The notes under the pieces: generated by a model | Told to the model about the DNA's origin: nothing | Databases searched by the model: none | The model's input: the letters and a program-made list of their open reading frames with translations, nothing else | Translations under genes and position numbers: made by a program | Assembly (NCBI GenBank): GCA_002434915.1 | Contig: DJLG01000041.1 | Span: forward strand, 1-30,972 | Direction: 5' to 3' | DNA: 30,972 nt | Source: Proteobacteria bacterium UBA6522 | GTDB taxonomy: Bacteria > Pseudomonadota > Gammaproteobacteria > Steroidobacterales > Rariloculaceae | Shown here: in pieces, positions 1 to 9,134 of the stretch | Numbering within the stretch: the first letter of the stretch is position 1 | How the letters are laid out: each line of letters opens with the position of its first letter

Positions 1-749
1 GGTATTGCCTTAAGATTTACTGAGGCCTGACGCACTGCTTCCTGAGCAATAGTTTGAAGACGATCTGTTTCCGTAAAAAGATTAAAACCACCCCGGCCTC
101 CCCCTCCCGCATATCCTTGCTCACGACGACCATCTTTACTCTGCATAATCACAGAAACATTCAGTCGAACTAACGGTCGTATATCAAAGCCAAGGGTACC
201 ATCCGACGTTTGTATAAGAATCGTTTCATAAACTCCAGCAAGGCTTCCTGTGACCTGAATAATTCGGTTATCCAAAGAGCGCACATGCCGATCTAGATCC
301 GAGAGAAGTGCTACTTTTTCTGCATCCTCTAGACTAACTAAAGGATTAATAGCAGGGTAAAGATCTCGTCTCATGCCCTGTGATGCGACCTTATAGCGAG
401 CCTTTCCTTTATCTTTAGCAATTTCTCTAGCAGCCTTAACCGCATCTTCAAGGGACTTCCCATCTAACTCATCAGAATAAGCAAACCCAGTTTTCTCGCC
501 GCAAATAGCTCTTACGCCTACACCCCGCTCAAGGCTATGCATTCCATCTTTAACAATACCGTCCTCTACGGTCCATGTTTCATACCGAGTGGACTGAAAA
601 TAGATGTCAGCATAATCAAGACGCCGATCCATCAACGCCCCAATATGATTGTCAATTTCATTGAGCTGAAGACCCGTGGGCTCCAGTAGTTCAGCATAGA
701 CCAGTTCAAACTGATCTAATGAGGGAGAATCATGGTGTTCGGGCTGCAT
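1..749 (-). CDS. tldD: TldD metalloprotease subunit, N-terminal part (runs off the left edge)
   Basis: TldD pairs with TldE (PmbA) to form a cytoplasmic Zn-dependent protease that matures peptides such as microcins and degrades unfolded peptides. About 249 codons are visible; the C-terminal half, which carries the HExxxH zinc site, lies outside the window. My translation from ATG at 749 shows the family hallmarks: RRLDYADIYFQ near residue 45, RGVGVRAICGEKTGFAYSDE near 80-100, and the block YETILIQTSDGTLGFDIRPL with VRLNVSV near 175-205, followed by a Gly-rich stretch (GYAGGGGRGGF). The frame is open to base 1. It lies downstream of rng and yhdP on the same strand, the usual gammaproteobacterial order, after a 107-nt gap with a small inverted repeat. 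The ribosome site is weak (GAGA 5-6 nt upstream). Identification is from remembered TldD sequences. Confidence 0.9.
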   Translation of the reverse strand, partial: MQPEHHDSPSLDQFELVYAELLEPTGLQLNEIDNHIGALMDRRLDYADIYFQSTRYETWTVEDGIVKDGMHSLERGVGVRAICGEKTGFAYSDELDGKSLEDAVKAAREIAKDKGKARYKVASQGMRRDLYPAINPLVSLEDAEKVALLSDLDRHVRSLDNRIIQVTGSLAGVYETILIQTSDGTLGFDIRPLVRLNVSVIMQSKDGRREQGYAGGGGRGGFNLFTETDRLQTIAQEAVRQASVNLKAI

Positions 750-810
750 ATCAATCTCTGAAGCTAAAGTAACTTAAATGTTTTAGAACACTATGCCGTA
801 GTTAAACTCA

Positions 811-831
811 TCATAGCTAGATACGCTATGA
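811..831. repeat. Inverted repeat (7-bp stem, 7-nt loop) between yhdP and tldD
   Basis: TCATAGC at 811-817 and its exact reverse complement GCTATGA at 825-831 flank a 7-nt loop. It sits in the 107-nt gap between the yhdP stop (857) and the tldD start (749). No T-run follows on the minus strand, so it does not look like a normal rho-independent terminator. It could be an mRNA-stability hairpin, a protein-binding site or chance. Confidence 0.35.
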
Positions 832-856
832 AGACGCTAGTCATGACATTGAGCTT

Positions 857-3800
857 TTATTGCAATACCCCAGTACCTTCTGGAAGATCTGCGCATAACT
901 TGTTCGCCTGCAGCTCGGTGAGCGTCAGACGTTCAACATCGGGGTTATCCCAACTACCTGTTACGCAGTAGGAAGCACGCCCAATACCCTTCAAAGATTC
1001 TTGGAATATTTGCGTAAAAATCAAAACTGCGGTGCCTATTTGAGGACCAGCAAGAAATCCCATTGCCGGTAAAATCTTCCCTGGCTCTGCAGTCACCACA
1101 GCCTGTTGCTGGTAATCTTTATTATGTAGTCCAGTACGTCCAACCAGCCCAATATCTGCAACTGGACCGGTTAAATATAAGTTATCGGTATAAGCATTCC
1201 CATTAATAATAAGGAAATCCCCGCTTACCTCATCGAAAACTAATCCACGATCGAACTCACGAAAATCTAGTGCAAGGCGACGAGGTAATGCTGTAATGCT
1301 CATCATTCCCATTAATCGCCCAGCTCCCGGTTCTAAATCCAGTATGCTGCCACGCTCCATTTGAAGGCTTACATCTCCACTTACAGACTGTGTCCAGTCT
1401 GCAAATGGAGCGTCTAACCAATTCACGCTTAACGCTGCATTACCTGATAAAGCATCAGCAACCGGATCAAGAGATAATTGTTGCAAAGTTAATGCCACAT
1501 CCGTACTTGAAAGTGATAGGGAAAGCTGTGTAGAAGGCCCTGCTCCACCTTGTAACCAGCTACCACTACCCTTGATAGTAAAACTGTCTGCTTTTGTCTC
1601 AAATGACTCAAGATTCAGACCTAGTGCATCAGTTTGAATATTAGCGTTTAAACTACCAAACTGCCTCGACCCAAAACTAAAGTCGTTTACCTCCAAAACA
1701 AGCCCAGGCAAATCACGCGGATTTGTCTTGGCATCAGAAACAAAATCCTCTGTTGAGAGTTTTAATCGCTCAAGTTGGGCTGTTATTTGCGGTCTACTCA
1801 TAAACTCTAGCGGAAGAGTAATAATACCTGCCACTGGTTCGCTATCTATTTGAAGCCGCCATTGGACAGGATCCTGTCGGAGCAATATATTAGAAAAACC
1901 AAGGCGTTGACCAAAAAAAGTAAGATCGGTTATTTCAAGATCAACGCCTAATAGATGAGATGACAGTGGGTCTGCATGAGCTTCTCCATCGAGAAAACTC
2001 CACCATTCTTCTAACCGCAATTGTTCTAATGCTCCGTTAACAACCAAACCATCCCTCGGAGGCAAAAATGGGTATCCTCCACCGAAATAAACAGTTCCTC
2101 GTCGGAACGAGAAATCACCATTCTGATTTCGGAAGCTAAGAGCAAACCGCCTCTCAGCTCCTAAATGTCCACTCACATCCAAACGATCAAATTCTGAAAA
2201 TACAAAATCTAACTGCAGGCTAGTTGAATCATTAAAAGATTTTTTTAAAGGCTCCGGAAGATCAAACTGCACACCTGATAACGTAGACCCAACACTTATC
2301 TTAAGAGGTTCTCTTCGAACTTGCGTATAAGTTGATGAGGGAAAAAAAAGATTTCCCTGCCAATGCGTATTTCCCTCTAAGTATCCATCAAATGGAATAT
2401 CAAACTCTTCGTGTAGCACTTGAATATCTATCTGTCCATCAAAAGTAATATTAGCAAAATAACCTGGATCATCTGAAAGGTTCACTGATGCTATAAGAGG
2501 TCCATCCAAGAAAGTTGCTTCTAGCTCTCCATTTAACACTTTATCTTGCAAGACCAAGGCACCATTTATTTCATCGGCAGTTGGCCCAAACCCTATTATT
2601 GAAACCTCACCATCAACGATACCTAGTGTCGTATCTAGTATGTAATCCGAAGGGTTACGTAAAGGTAAGGTAAGATTAAATTCAACATTACCTGCTCCAT
2701 TCTGAGCTGATAGACGGGCAAGATCGGGACCTAACTGCTGTGCAACGAGAGGTGCTTCATTCAAGAAGCGTAATACATCATCAAGTGGTCCAGTTGTCTG
2801 GGCCGACACACTTAGGATAGGGTTTCGGACATCCTCAATGCCAACGATAAGGTCTTCAGTTTCGTTACCAAGTACTCGTCCAGAACCTTGAGCAGACCAT
2901 CCTGCATTTAAAAACTCGAGCGTCCCTGTTAACCCTTCTGCAGAAGGCCAGTCTGCCAAATAGTTCATTAAACCATTCTCAATCTGTAGCCGAACCTCAA
3001 ATAGCCCGTCCCCATTATCAAAGGGGAATTCATGTAATGGTCCCGAAAAATCAATATCTCCATGTCGAATCTGCCCTCCAGAAATAGACTCAACTAAGTA
3101 TTGATATACGTTCGGAGACATAACGCCTTTAGGAAGATAAGTCCCCATAGAGTTCAAATTAAAATCATCAATGCTAGATACAAGATCAAGGACTGGTGAA
3201 CTATGGTCCCACGGATAAATCAGCTCTAAGGAAGTCTCACTGCGAGCATCATAAGTATTAATAATAAAATCCTTGCTAGCCACCCTTAAGGCATCTTCTC
3301 CCTGCCACCAATCTATTACTCCTGATAACTCAGAAGTCTGAATACGCTCTGGAAAAAGAGTAGGCGACTCTATTAAAGAATCCTCGCTCGTAATACTAAG
3401 CCGTCCGATGCGAGAATCTGCACGAATATCTCCTGATAGATTTGTTAGTCCAGGCCACAGTCCATTTGAAGAAATTCCAATATCATTGAATGTACTAGAT
3501 ATGGAATAGTCCCATTGAGCATCTGGTCCAAGACCTAAAGAAAAATCAACTTCAAAAAGCTGGCCAGACGGCATGAATCCTTCCCAGACACTTGCCCAAT
3601 TAGAATCTGTAACTACAGAAAGTAGGGGAAAGATATCCTCTAACTGAAGAAATCCAGTATCAAGTTCAATGTCTCTGAACCCGTCTTCATCGTTGATCAC
3701 ACGAGCATCAATACTGACATTAGCAGGCCATGAACGCCCACTACGACTTAGGTCTAGATTATTAACAGAAAGTGTCCAACCATTTTCTAAGCTAACCCAC

Positions 3801-4681
3801 TCTGCAGTAAGACCAAAGCTATCGTAATCTGCAATTTCACCATTTCCAAGACCAACATCAGTAAGTGCTAACTGCATAGTGCCCTGATTTGCATGGAAAC
3901 CTGTCATATCCAACCAAACATCAATATCACCTACACCGACTACTGATGAAAGTTTCGGCTCAGAAATCAGTATTGGAAGCACGGCCAAGTCAAAATCGCG
4001 TATTTCTCCAAACAATCTCCAATTACGCTCACTTTCAGTCTGGTCATCCAATAAACCAACCTCCGCTGAAACCTCAACAAGCCCTCCAAGCTCTTCTGGA
4101 GCGTCAGCTCGTGCTTCTAGAGCAATTCCATCTAAAGATTTAGAAAATTCGGCTCGCACATTTTGAAACCTCCAAGCGATACCAAGTATTTGATCCTCAT
4201 ACGTGACGCTGCTATCCATAATTAAGATTTCTATGGGAGGTACATCCTCAGGCAAAAATGTAGTCTCGGAGTTATTTTCAGGAATATTCTGAAGCCGAAA
4301 ATTTCCATCAAATGCTCGTTCAACAGCCAATGCGGTACCCTGTAGTATCAGGCCACTAATCTCTAACTTACGTTGTATTAACAGAGCCAATGCGCTCACA
4401 TCCAGTTGTACTTCACGAGCACTAAGTATTGAGTTTTCCTCATCACCCATTGCACTAACCCTAGCATCCTGCAATATCAGCTCTGGTCCTAGAATACCGA
4501 ATCGTGCATTCAACCCCGTGAATTGAACAGTAAGTCCTAATTCTTGCCTTGCCCAAGCCTCTATCTCAGCCTGATAATCAGGCAAATTAGTTATAATCAA
4601 ACGATGAAGCACTAAACTCATCAGGATTACGATTGACACCGCCCCAGCAAGAATAAAGAATTTTTTAGCTAATCTTTTCAC
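857..4681 (-). CDS. yhdP: YhdP-family AsmA-like inner-membrane protein (TIGR02099, intermembrane phospholipid transport)
   Basis: The product is 1274 aa, very close to E. coli YhdP (1266 aa). Residues about 8-29 form one N-terminal membrane anchor (FFILAGAVSIVILMSLVLHR); the rest is a long repetitive beta-rich periplasmic domain. The ending is typical of TIGR02099, with AVVTAEPGKILPAMGFLAGP and a final CVTGSWDNP block. YhdP, TamB and YdbH are AsmA-like bridges implicated in moving phospholipids from inner to outer membrane. The start is GTG at 4681, with GAGAA a few bases upstream; the nearby ATG is in another frame and soon meets a stop. It begins 25 nt after the rng stop and is followed by tldD, the same rng-yhdP-tldD order as in E. 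coli. Family assignment is firm; the transport role comes from family knowledge. Confidence 0.93.
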   Translation of the reverse strand: MKRLAKKFFILAGAVSIVILMSLVLHRLIITNLPDYQAEIEAWARQELGLTVQFTGLNARFGILGPELILQDARVSAMGDEENSILSAREVQLDVSALALLIQRKLEISGLILQGTALAVERAFDGNFRLQNIPENNSETTFLPEDVPPIEILIMDSSVTYEDQILGIAWRFQNVRAEFSKSLDGIALEARADAPEELGGLVEVSAEVGLLDDQTESERNWRLFGEIRDFDLAVLPILISEPKLSSVVGVGDIDVWLDMTGFHANQGTMQLALTDVGLGNGEIADYDSFGLTAEWVSLENGWTLSVNNLDLSRSGRSWPANVSIDARVINDEDGFRDIELDTGFLQLEDIFPLLSVVTDSNWASVWEGFMPSGQLFEVDFSLGLGPDAQWDYSISSTFNDIGISSNGLWPGLTNLSGDIRADSRIGRLSITSEDSLIESPTLFPERIQTSELSGVIDWWQGEDALRVASKDFIINTYDARSETSLELIYPWDHSSPVLDLVSSIDDFNLNSMGTYLPKGVMSPNVYQYLVESISGGQIRHGDIDFSGPLHEFPFDNGDGLFEVRLQIENGLMNYLADWPSAEGLTGTLEFLNAGWSAQGSGRVLGNETEDLIVGIEDVRNPILSVSAQTTGPLDDVLRFLNEAPLVAQQLGPDLARLSAQNGAGNVEFNLTLPLRNPSDYILDTTLGIVDGEVSIIGFGPTADEINGALVLQDKVLNGELEATFLDGPLIASVNLSDDPGYFANITFDGQIDIQVLHEEFDIPFDGYLEGNTHWQGNLFFPSSTYTQVRREPLKISVGSTLSGVQFDLPEPLKKSFNDSTSLQLDFVFSEFDRLDVSGHLGAERRFALSFRNQNGDFSFRRGTVYFGGGYPFLPPRDGLVVNGALEQLRLEEWWSFLDGEAHADPLSSHLLGVDLEITDLTFFGQRLGFSNILLRQDPVQWRLQIDSEPVAGIITLPLEFMSRPQITAQLERLKLSTEDFVSDAKTNPRDLPGLVLEVNDFSFGSRQFGSLNANIQTDALGLNLESFETKADSFTIKGSGSWLQGGAGPSTQLSLSLSSTDVALTLQQLSLDPVADALSGNAALSVNWLDAPFADWTQSVSGDVSLQMERGSILDLEPGAGRLMGMMSITALPRRLALDFREFDRGLVFDEVSGDFLIINGNAYTDNLYLTGPVADIGLVGRTGLHNKDYQQQAVVTAEPGKILPAMGFLAGPQIGTAVLIFTQIFQESLKGIGRASYCVTGSWDNPDVERLTLTELQANKLCADLPEGTGVLQ

Positions 4682-4706
4682 TATTTCTCATGTTATCTTC
4701 AATAAT

Positions 4707-6176
4707 CTATATCGAAACCACATCAAACTGATCTGGTGAGTGAAAACTTTCGCTTTGTAAGCGAATGGGAGCGCTTACTAATTCTTCCAGTTCAATTAAA
4801 CTTACCGACTCTTCATTTAGCAACATCTCTATCACTTCAGGTCTCGCTAAAACCAGTAACTCCTGAAAACTACATTGCATATGTTGTCTATGTATCTCCC
4901 TAAAGACTTCATAGCACACAGTTTCTGGGGACTTAATCAATCCTCTACCTGTGCAAGTAGGACATGTCTCACATAAAGTTTGCTCTAAACTTGAATGAGT
5001 TCTCTTTCTAGTCATCTCCACTAAACCCAAAGATGAAAAATCCGTTATCTGGGTTTTCGCACGATCCCTAGAGGTGAATTTTAAGAGCGCTTTGAATACC
5101 TGATCACGATGTTTAGGCTCTATCATATCAATGAAGTCAATAATTATAATGCCGCCAATATTTCTCAGTCTCAACTGCCTGGCAATCACTTCAACTGCTT
5201 CCAAGTTTATCTGGAAACTCGTATCTTCAAGGTTATTGTGTCCAATAAATGATCCCGTATTCACATCAATAGTTGTCATGGCCTCAGTCTGGTCCATAAC
5301 CAAATATCCACCAGATTCTAAGGGTACTTTTTTGTCTAATATCTGCTCAATTGCACCCTCGATTCTATACAAATCAAAAATGGGGCGATTACCAGAGTAA
5401 TGTTCAATTACATGCGATATTTGCGGCATATAACAGTCTGCAAAATCTTTGACTTTATCGAACATTATCTCCGAATCAACCCGAATTCTTTCTATGCCTG
5501 AACCAAGAAGATCTCGTAGTAGCCGTAATGGAAGCAAAAGATCTTCATAAATGAGTTGTTCAGATTCAACATTCCCTATGGTATCCATGATAGATGTCCA
5601 GAGCTTTTGTAGAAACTGTATGTCAGCCCTTAAGTCTTCCGTAGTCGATCCCTCTGCAGCAGTCCTCACTATGTAACCTGATTCACTTAAATTGGAGGCT
5701 GTCAAATCTTCGGTCATTTGACGTAACCTTTCACGTTCTTGATCATCCGAAATCCGAGACGAAACACCAATCCCCTTCCCATAAGGGCTCATGACAAGAT
5801 AAGTCGATGGAATTGTGATTCGCGTTGTAAGCCTTGCCCCTTTTGAACCTAGAGGGTCCTTCAAGACTTGAACAACCACCTCGTCACCCTCTTTTAGTAG
5901 ACTATCTATATTAGCTTTGAGCTTATAATCTTTAGCTTCCTGATTAGCATTAACAGCGATATCGGATACATGCAGAAACCCCGATCTCTGAAGACCCAAC
6001 TCAATAAAAGCTGCCTGCATACCGGGAAGAACTCTAGACGCCCGGCCCTTATATATATTCCCAACCAATCCTCGCCGACTAGTTCGTTCAACTAGTATTT
6101 CCTGCAATATGCCATTATCAAGCAGTGCAGCTCGCACTTCTTGGGGTGATGAATTTATTAGAACTTCTTCTCTCAT
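4707..6176 (-). CDS. rng: Ribonuclease G
   Basis: This 489-aa endoribonuclease processes the 5' end of 16S rRNA and takes part in mRNA decay. The length equals E. coli RNase G. An S1-like RNA-binding region lies at about residues 38-125 (GNIYKGRASRVLPGMQAAFI). The catalytic metal ligands are visible as D304 in TTIDVNTGSFIG and D347 in GGIIIIDFIDM. The Zn-link motif is C405-P-T-C408, with another Cys at 402. It has no RNase E-type C-terminal scaffold, which separates it from Rne. It starts at ATG 6176 without a clear Shine-Dalgarno site. In E. coli it follows mreBCD and maf; here rlmH is upstream instead, so the locus joins two normally separate clusters. Confidence 0.96.
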   Translation of the reverse strand: MREEVLINSSPQEVRAALLDNGILQEILVERTSRRGLVGNIYKGRASRVLPGMQAAFIELGLQRSGFLHVSDIAVNANQEAKDYKLKANIDSLLKEGDEVVVQVLKDPLGSKGARLTTRITIPSTYLVMSPYGKGIGVSSRISDDQERERLRQMTEDLTASNLSESGYIVRTAAEGSTTEDLRADIQFLQKLWTSIMDTIGNVESEQLIYEDLLLPLRLLRDLLGSGIERIRVDSEIMFDKVKDFADCYMPQISHVIEHYSGNRPIFDLYRIEGAIEQILDKKVPLESGGYLVMDQTEAMTTIDVNTGSFIGHNNLEDTSFQINLEAVEVIARQLRLRNIGGIIIIDFIDMIEPKHRDQVFKALLKFTSRDRAKTQITDFSSLGLVEMTRKRTHSSLEQTLCETCPTCTGRGLIKSPETVCYEVFREIHRQHMQCSFQELLVLARPEVIEMLLNEESVSLIELEELVSAPIRLQSESFHSPDQFDVVSI

Positions 6177-6203
6177 AACTCGTAGAACTTACACCTCACG
6201 CAT

Positions 6204-6218
6204 AGAAAACGCTTTTCT
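6204..6218. repeat. Small hairpin in the rlmH-rng gap
   Basis: The 110-nt gap between rlmH and rng holds a perfect 6-bp stem (AGAAAA / TTTTCT) with a CGC loop. A wider inverted repeat, AACTCGT (6177-6183) and ACGAGTT (6233-6239), encloses it just upstream of the rng start. The stems are AT-rich and weak. The gap may hold the rng promoter or leader, but I see no convincing -10/-35 pair. Confidence 0.25.
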
Positions 6219-6286
6219 CTCAATAAGACTATACGAGTTACTTATACCCAATCAAAGATATATAGGGACTTTCTAATTGACCCCTA

Positions 6287-6757
6287 TCATCTGCGATGAT
6301 AAGGGTGGCCCTGAGTCAAGCTCCAACCTCGATAAAGAGCCTCAGCTACTATTGGGCGAACCAATCCATGCGGAAGAGTTAAGGGAGATAGAGACCAGAG
6401 TTCATCTGCACGCTTCAAAACATCTTTCTCGAGTCCATCTGCTCCGCCAACAAGCAAACATATTACTGAGCCTTTGATGGTCCACTGAGATAGTTTTGAT
6501 GCAAGCTTAGGAGTTGACCAAAATTCTCCGTCTACAGCTAAAGCTACTACATGAGATTGTGTTGGTATAGCGCGTAAAATACGCTGCCCTTCCAGAATTT
6601 TAGCCTTGGCAGGTGGGACATTGCGTGATCGTTGGCCAGGAGAAATTTCTGTAAGTTCAAGCCTACAGGGTCCCTTTAATCGCCTAGCATATTCTTGATA
6701 ACCGTTATTAACCCAGTCTGGCAGGCGTTTTCCAACAGCTATTAGACGAATTAACAA
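6287..6757 (-). CDS. rlmH: 23S rRNA (pseudouridine1915-N3)-methyltransferase RlmH
   Basis: RlmH is a SPOUT methyltransferase that methylates pseudouridine 1915 of 23S rRNA on 70S ribosomes, using S-adenosylmethionine. The product is 156 aa, the standard length. It shows the knot-region glycine motif LLVGGADGL (residues 101-109), LTLPHGLVR (126-134) and the invariant C-terminal HPYHRR. The start is TTG at 6757, giving an N-terminus (M-LIRLIAVGKRLPDW) that lines up exactly with RlmH proteins; no ATG or GTG fits better. It is the last gene of the holA-nadD-rsfS-rlmH run, 54 nt after the rsfS stop. RsfS-RlmH adjacency is widely conserved and both act on the ribosome. Confidence 0.95.
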   Translation of the reverse strand: MLIRLIAVGKRLPDWVNNGYQEYARRLKGPCRLELTEISPGQRSRNVPPAKAKILEGQRILRAIPTQSHVVALAVDGEFWSTPKLASKLSQWTIKGSVICLLVGGADGLEKDVLKRADELWSLSPLTLPHGLVRPIVAEALYRGWSLTQGHPYHRR

Positions 6758-6811
6758 TTGCCCAATTTCTAAACTAGTATGGCTCGAAACTTATAAAATC
6801 ACGGCAACCTA

Positions 6812-7171
6812 TCAACATCGTGGTGCAATATCCCAAAGCTTTTCAAGATCATAAAACTCCCTCACCTTCGGAAGCATCACATGGACCACAACATCCGAAA
6901 GATCCACTAGAACCCACTCACCAGTTTCTTTCCCTTCTAGACCTAAAGGCCTTTGTCCTGCAAGTTTGCAAGATTCTATGACAGACTCTGCTAAAGCACG
7001 AACATGTCGATCCGATCGGCCAGTGGCCAGTATCATTAAATCAGTCATAGAAGTTAGATGGCGAACATCCATACACTTAACTGACTGGGCTTTCAGGTCA
7101 TTTAATGCCTCTACAGCTATCGTACTAAGTTCGGCGCTAGTTATGTCCTTTGTAGACAGGTCTTTATGCAT
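6812..7171 (-). CDS. rsfS: Ribosomal silencing factor RsfS
   Basis: RsfS (YbeB/Iojap) binds ribosomal protein uL14 and blocks subunit joining, lowering translation when nutrients are short. From ATG at 7171 the protein is 119 aa, matching the family (E. coli 105). Hallmarks are LNDLKAQSVKCMDVRHLTSMTDLMILATGRSDRHVRALAES and the final LEGKETGEWVLVDLSDVVVHVMLPKVREFYDLEKLW block, given here in pieces of the typical order. A longer in-frame start at 7231 exists, but it would overlap nadD by 68 nt and adds no family sequence. The chosen ATG overlaps the 3' end of nadD by 8 nt, which suggests translational coupling. Confidence 0.94.
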   Translation of the reverse strand: MHKDLSTKDITSAELSTIAVEALNDLKAQSVKCMDVRHLTSMTDLMILATGRSDRHVRALAESVIESCKLAGQRPLGLEGKETGEWVLVDLSDVVVHVMLPKVREFYDLEKLWDIAPRC

Positions 7172-7796
7172 AGCATTCAGTTTCTTTAATAATAGCTCTA
7201 ACACTTTCGGGAACAAGAAACTTGGGGTCAAGTCCCAAGCGAATGGACGACCTAAGTTTAGTCGCAGAAATTTCTAACTGTGTTACTGGTAAAACAAACA
7301 GTCTTCCCTCACGTTTTGTCACTGCATCCTGAGAGCTTTCTGCAAGATGCTCCTGTACAAAATCTCCTAGCAGCCCTTCAGTTGGCGCCTTCCAGCCTGG
7401 ACGATGAGCAATGACAATATGAGCAAGATCAATAAGCTCCTCCCAACGGTACCACCTAGGGAGGCTAATAAAAGAATCCATTCCAAGGATAAGACACATT
7501 GAACTTTCTTTATACCCGTCCCTTAGTGTAGTTAGAGTATCGTAAGTATAAGAGGGCCCAACTCTCTTAATCTCTCGCGTATCCATAAAAAAACGTGGTT
7601 CCGCTTCAACTGCGGCTTTTACCATTTTTAGCCGTATATCATTTGTTGCAGCAGGCTCACTACGGAGTGGTGATTGAGCACAGGGAATGAAATGCACGGC
7701 CGACAAAGATAATTCTTCAAGTGCCTCTAGAGCAATTCTAAGATGTCCATTATGAATTGGATCAAAAGTCCCACCAAAAATTCCGATTGAATTCAT
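7164..7796 (-). CDS. nadD: Nicotinate-nucleotide adenylyltransferase
   Basis: NadD transfers AMP from ATP to nicotinate mononucleotide, giving deamido-NAD, the penultimate step of NAD synthesis. The protein is 210 aa, near the usual 210-215. The nucleotidyltransferase signature GIFGGTFDPIHNGHLR is at residues 5-20, with the two active-site His residues at 15 and 18; the second motif, ISATKLRSSIR, is near the C-terminus. It begins at ATG 7796, only 6 nt after the holA stop and with no Shine-Dalgarno site, so it is probably translated by coupling to holA. The holA-nadD-rsfS-rlmH order is standard in Gammaproteobacteria. Confidence 0.96.
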   Translation of the reverse strand: MNSIGIFGGTFDPIHNGHLRIALEALEELSLSAVHFIPCAQSPLRSEPAATNDIRLKMVKAAVEAEPRFFMDTREIKRVGPSYTYDTLTTLRDGYKESSMCLILGMDSFISLPRWYRWEELIDLAHIVIAHRPGWKAPTEGLLGDFVQEHLAESSQDAVTKREGRLFVLPVTQLEISATKLRSSIRLGLDPKFLVPESVRAIIKETECYA

Positions 7797-7802
7797 ATTT
7801 GA

Positions 7803-8846
7803 TTATGTAGCCCGCCAGGGAACTATGCTCTTTTGTTGAGGATTTGATGCTAGCGCATCCATTAGGAGATTTATTAATTCATTCCAAGCATCTCCTTTCA
7901 ACATACCCTTTATGATTCTATCAACCTCAGAGGCACGCATGATAAGGCTTGTTAATTCTTTAATCTCAAAACGTTTCAATGCCTTTCTAACAAGAGGCTG
8001 ATGATTACGCCATACCTGATTACGCTGCATCGCCACCATTTCTTTTTCTCCACTAAGGGATGCGGCTTTTAGACGCGCCAAAAGACATAATTCACGGCTA
8101 ATTGCCCATAGTACTAGAGCAGGCTGTATCCCCTCTGTACGCAAGCCATATAAGACTTTCATAGTCCGCTTAGAATCTCCGGCTAGCATGGCATCTGTAA
8201 GCCTAAAAACATCAAATCGTGTATTAGAAGCAACTGACTCCAAAACGATTTCTTCACTGACTCTACCCTCGCCTAGCAACATGAATAGTTTTTGTAATTC
8301 TTGGTCGGCCGCAAGTAAATTACCTTCTACACGCCCCGCTAGAAGTTCTGATGCAGAAACACTCATATCAAGGCCTAATACCGACGCTCGTTGACGAATC
8401 CATCCCGGAAATCTTGCCCTATCAATAGGCCAAACTTGAATTATTACCCCATGTTTTTCAATACACTTAATCCAAACACTATTGTTCGCTGCTTTATCAA
8501 GCTTAGTTGTAACTATAAGCAACAAAGTATCTGGATCCGACCGCTCCACAATCGCTCGCATAGTACGCGATCCTTGGTCACCTGGGCGTGGCGCATGCAA
8601 TCTTAGTTCAACAATACGTTTGCTTGAGAATAATGATAGATTCTGCATGTCAGATTCTAGATCAACCCATCTAAAACCCTTATCAACAATATGCTGCTCA
8701 CGGTTCTCAAAACCAGACTGGATGGCACGAACTTGAATTTCCCGTAATGCTTCAGAAACCAATAAAGGTTCATCTCCAGCAATCAGGTAAACGGAAGCCA
8801 ACTCCCTAGATAGGTGGTTAGTCAATTCCTGGGCGTTAAGTTTCAC
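7803..8846 (-). CDS. holA: DNA polymerase III delta subunit
   Basis: HolA is the delta subunit of the DnaX clamp loader; it opens the beta sliding clamp ring for loading onto DNA. The 347-aa length matches E. coli HolA (343). The start MKLNAQELTNHLSRELASVYLIAGDEPLLVSEALREIQ (first part of the protein) contains the conserved YLIAGDEPLL block. FDVFRLTDAMLAGD near residue 210-225 and a helical C-terminal collar follow. The start is GTG at 8846, overlapping the stop of the Trm112-like gene by 4 nt (GTGA), a sign of translational coupling. In most relatives lptE lies directly upstream; here lptE is about 3 kb away, separated by other genes. Confidence 0.95.
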   Translation of the reverse strand: MKLNAQELTNHLSRELASVYLIAGDEPLLVSEALREIQVRAIQSGFENREQHIVDKGFRWVDLESDMQNLSLFSSKRIVELRLHAPRPGDQGSRTMRAIVERSDPDTLLLIVTTKLDKAANNSVWIKCIEKHGVIIQVWPIDRARFPGWIRQRASVLGLDMSVSASELLAGRVEGNLLAADQELQKLFMLLGEGRVSEEIVLESVASNTRFDVFRLTDAMLAGDSKRTMKVLYGLRTEGIQPALVLWAISRELCLLARLKAASLSGEKEMVAMQRNQVWRNHQPLVRKALKRFEIKELTSLIMRASEVDRIIKGMLKGDAWNELINLLMDALASNPQQKSIVPWRAT

Positions 8847-9109
8847 GCGCTCTCAAGCTGTGAAAGGGCAATTCCATGACCTTCCAAGAGGATTGGAATT
8901 CCATTCTCAATAGGGTAAGCAAATTTTCCGTCACGTGTAATAAGGGCTTCATGCAGCTCATCAACCAAAACAGTCCCATCACGATTAACCAGTTCAGAAT
9001 CTTTAATAAACTTATTAAGCTCATGAAGTTTTTGTTTGGGCATAAGCTCCATAGGTAACCGTGTAACTGGGCAGCAAACAATATCAATTATGTTTTTATC
9101 GATGCTCAA
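8843..9109 (-). CDS. Trm112-like small protein (UPF0434/YcaR-like, longer form)
   Basis: This is an 88-aa member of the Trm112 family. Eukaryotic Trm112 is a Zn-binding activator of methyltransferases; the bacterial proteins are poorly characterised. The family pattern is visible at both ends: IIDIVCCPVTRLPM near the N-terminus and ITRDGKFAYPIENGIPILL near the C-terminus. An insert of about 25 residues lies between them; that longer form resembles xanthomonad homologues I remember. Only the N-terminal CC is present, without a second CxxC, so zinc binding is doubtful. The start is TTG at 9109, preceded by AGGA 7 nt upstream; the nearby ATG is out of frame. Its stop overlaps the holA GTG start by 4 nt. 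Confidence 0.85.
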   Translation of the reverse strand: MSIDKNIIDIVCCPVTRLPMELMPKQKLHELNKFIKDSELVNRDGTVLVDELHEALITRDGKFAYPIENGIPILLEGHGIALSQLESA

Positions 9110-9134
9110 CTCTCTTTCCTCATATTACAGCCTA

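Noticed and set aside
7164..7231. Longer N-terminus for RsfS starting at 7231
   Set aside because: It would overlap nadD by 68 nt and add residues not found in the family; ATG at 7171 fits better.
4110..7735. CTAGAGCAATTC repeated at about 4119 and 7727
   Set aside because: Both copies lie within coding sequence of unrelated genes and are short enough to be chance.
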